Shown one piece after another: positions 52,254-53,663 of a stretch of 53,663 nucleotides of DNA (positions are counted from its first letter, which is position 1; every line of letters starts with the position of its first letter). The stretch spans positions 1-53,663 of the forward strand of contig JANRLT010000023.1 of NCBI GenBank assembly GCA_033762255.1, in the 5' to 3' direction. A program made the translations under genes and the position numbers. The stretch comes from Pirellulales bacterium (lineage in GTDB: Bacteria > Planctomycetota > Planctomycetia > Pirellulales > JALHPA01). The notes beneath the pieces were generated by a model that had not been told where the DNA came from, searched no databases, and worked only from the letters and a program-made list of their open reading frames with translations.

Positions 52254-53663
52254 ATGCCCCGTCCAGAAGTTCGTTTCAAGAAAGTTTTATTCACAATGGC
52301 CGTTTGTGGGTTGGCGGTCAATGGACAAAAATTCTCATTTGCTGGAAACGCCTATCAGAATCCCATCGGCGGTTGGCGTTATTTATACGAAGGCACATTT
52401 AACGGCAGCATCAACGGTTTTCCAGCGGGGTGGGGGAGCGGGAACTCTTTTTTGGGCGAGGCTTTGGACGGAACTTGGCGGCATAACCAAGGTGATAAAT
52501 GGGATGGTTCTGGTATTGGCGATACCGGGCCCAAGCCCGGCGGACCTGCTCCGGGAGGTGTCAGTCAATTCACCACGGGGGACTTGAACTACATCCGTTT
52601 GCAGGATACGGGTAATCCGGAAGTCCATGGTTGGTTGCAGGGAAGCACCCGCCCCCAAAATAGTAATCGGCGTATCAACTTTGCCCATAAGATCGAAGAA
52701 GACGGACCACTGGCGAGTGAATTGGTTCTGGACGAGGGGATCACGATAACGTTTCGCGCGCGCATCCCCAACACCGGTCCGCTCGATCCGATTTACACTG
52801 TGGATGCCAATAACCAACCTGTGGAGTTGCCTTGGGGAAGCGTGGGCGGGGGTGGTTACGCCATTCATGACGAGGGACGGGGGATGTTTTATGTTGCGCA
52901 GAATGATTTGAACAACTTCAATCAGGATAGCGCGGTGGCATTTTCGCTGGCGACGAGCTCCGATCTTGCCAACTATGCCGCCCTCAACCCTAATTTGGCC
53001 GGTAAATCCGGCGGGTTGTTGCTGAACAATTTAGTGGGGAATGTGGCCACCCCGCAAATTGACACCTTTGATTATAATCCCGCGGCGGGAGACGTATTTA
53101 ACGTTGTGCCGATTAGTGACGAGGATTTAAGGGAATGGCAGGAGTTTTGGATTACCATCCAAGACGACCTAACTGATGCGGGTACCCATCAAATCAAAGT
53201 TTATCTCAATGGATCCACAACTCCTCATGTGTTTTCTGTAACCGCCACCAGTGATGGCAATGCCGAATATAATAATGACGCATGGTTGGCTATGGGCTTA
53301 TCCAGTACGAATTTATTCGGTGCGGTGGATGTCGATTTTTACGGGTATTCGCTGGGTGTGATCGCGCCGGTGGCAAATATCACCGGTCCCCCCGAATGGA
53401 TCGGCGCATCGGGGGCGAACTGGACCACGGCGGGGAGCTGGTCTCCCGCCGGCGCGCCGAATAGCGCGACGGCCGAGGCGCGGTTTTTGGGGATGGGGGG
53501 CAGCCCGGTCAATCTGGATGCTAGCCAAACCGTCAATAAGTTGACTTTCAACACGGGCGTGGATTACACGCTTAGTGGACCCGCGGCCAATGTGCTCAGC
53601 CTGGCGGGGACCAATCCTGTGATTAGCACGGCGGGCGCCGGTGATCAAAATTTATCTGTCAGC
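52254..53663 (+). CDS. Truncated surface protein with lectin-like and repeat regions
   Basis: An open frame of 470 codons from the ATG at 52254 (GGAG site 9 bases upstream) runs to the right edge without a stop. Residues 1-25 look like a signal peptide (VLFTMAVCGLAVNGQKFSFA). Residues about 30-365 resemble a LamG/concanavalin-like beta-sandwich. From residue about 380 a segment beginning WIGASGANW is closely similar to a middle part of the dockerin/PEP-CTERM protein at 4933-6963 (GPAANVLSLAGTNPVISTAG is identical). The missing C-terminus may hold a dockerin or PEP-CTERM signal. Confidence 0.8.
   Translation, partial: MPRPEVRFKKVLFTMAVCGLAVNGQKFSFAGNAYQNPIGGWRYLYEGTFNGSINGFPAGWGSGNSFLGEALDGTWRHNQGDKWDGSGIGDTGPKPGGPAPGGVSQFTTGDLNYIRLQDTGNPEVHGWLQGSTRPQNSNRRINFAHKIEEDGPLASELVLDEGITITFRARIPNTGPLDPIYTVDANNQPVELPWGSVGGGGYAIHDEGRGMFYVAQNDLNNFNQDSAVAFSLATSSDLANYAALNPNLAGKSGGLLLNNLVGNVATPQIDTFDYNPAAGDVFNVVPISDEDLREWQEFWITIQDDLTDAGTHQIKVYLNGSTTPHVFSVTATSDGNAEYNNDAWLAMGLSSTNLFGAVDVDFYGYSLGVIAPVANITGPPEWIGASGANWTTAGSWSPAGAPNSATAEARFLGMGGSPVNLDASQTVNKLTFNTGVDYTLSGPAANVLSLAGTNPVISTAGAGDQNLSVS

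Overview
The window looks like a chromosomal segment of a planctomycete, probably Pirellulales-like. This is an inference from gene content; no rRNA or marker gene was available. The signs are several PEP-CTERM exported proteins, dockerin-like repeats, a DUF1559 pseudopilin followed by a small lipoprotein, very large secreted proteins of unknown function, ECF sigma factors paired with small anti-sigma factors, and many intergenic hairpin repeats. No tRNA, rRNA, CRISPR array, transposase, integrase or phage gene was found. The last gene runs off the right edge.

Layout. 0-8 kb: palindromic repeats, glucose-6-phosphate isomerase, a PEP-CTERM protein preceded by an array of short repeats, an atypical NAD-dependent epimerase-like protein, a dockerin/PEP-CTERM surface protein and a YugP-type zinc protease. 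8-17 kb: a 1,500-residue secreted protein, TrmB, FabH and a secreted glycosidase-like protein. 17-22.6 kb: a redox-stress island. 22.6-29.2 kb: glyA, an ldhA-like dehydrogenase, a long coiled-coil protein, an extremely acidic protein, scpB and a small membrane protein. 29.3-33.1 kb: a thioredoxin-like protein and an MlaE-MlaF-MlaD lipid transport operon. 33.5-39.7 kb: threonine deaminase, an ECF sigma/anti-sigma/PDZ operon, an EVE-domain protein and bioF. 39.9-44.8 kb: a minus-strand run of a cytochrome-c-assembly-like gene, hemA, a degenerate HPt protein and an HD-GYP response regulator. 45-53.7 kb: exported proteins (a large glycosidase-like protein, an FG-GAP protein, a PEP-CTERM protein, DUF1559, a lipoprotein and a truncated surface protein).

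The most interesting system is at 17.2-22.6 kb. A zinc-binding anti-sigma factor and an ECF sigma factor are divergent from four plus-strand genes: a methionine-rich lipoprotein built from nine near-identical pentapeptides, a membrane-anchored thioredoxin-like protein, the periplasmic methionine sulfoxide reductase MsrP, and an MsrQ membrane haem protein fused to an FAD/NAD(P)H reductase and a 2Fe-2S ferredoxin. The parts match the logic of the known SigF/NrsF-MrpX-YedY1 hypochlorite defence of Azospira: a sacrificial methionine-rich peptide is oxidised and then repaired by MsrP. Here the scavenger appears lipid-anchored, the electron supply is built into one polypeptide, and the sensor looks like a soluble zinc-thiol anti-sigma factor.

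Several repeat families lie between genes: a 135-bp element with terminal inverted repeats (7.9 and 20.5 kb), a roughly 180-200-bp multi-hairpin element (16.9 and 33.2 kb), and arrays of degenerate units of about 20 bp (2.2 and 28.5 kb). Their mobility or function cannot be decided from this sequence alone.
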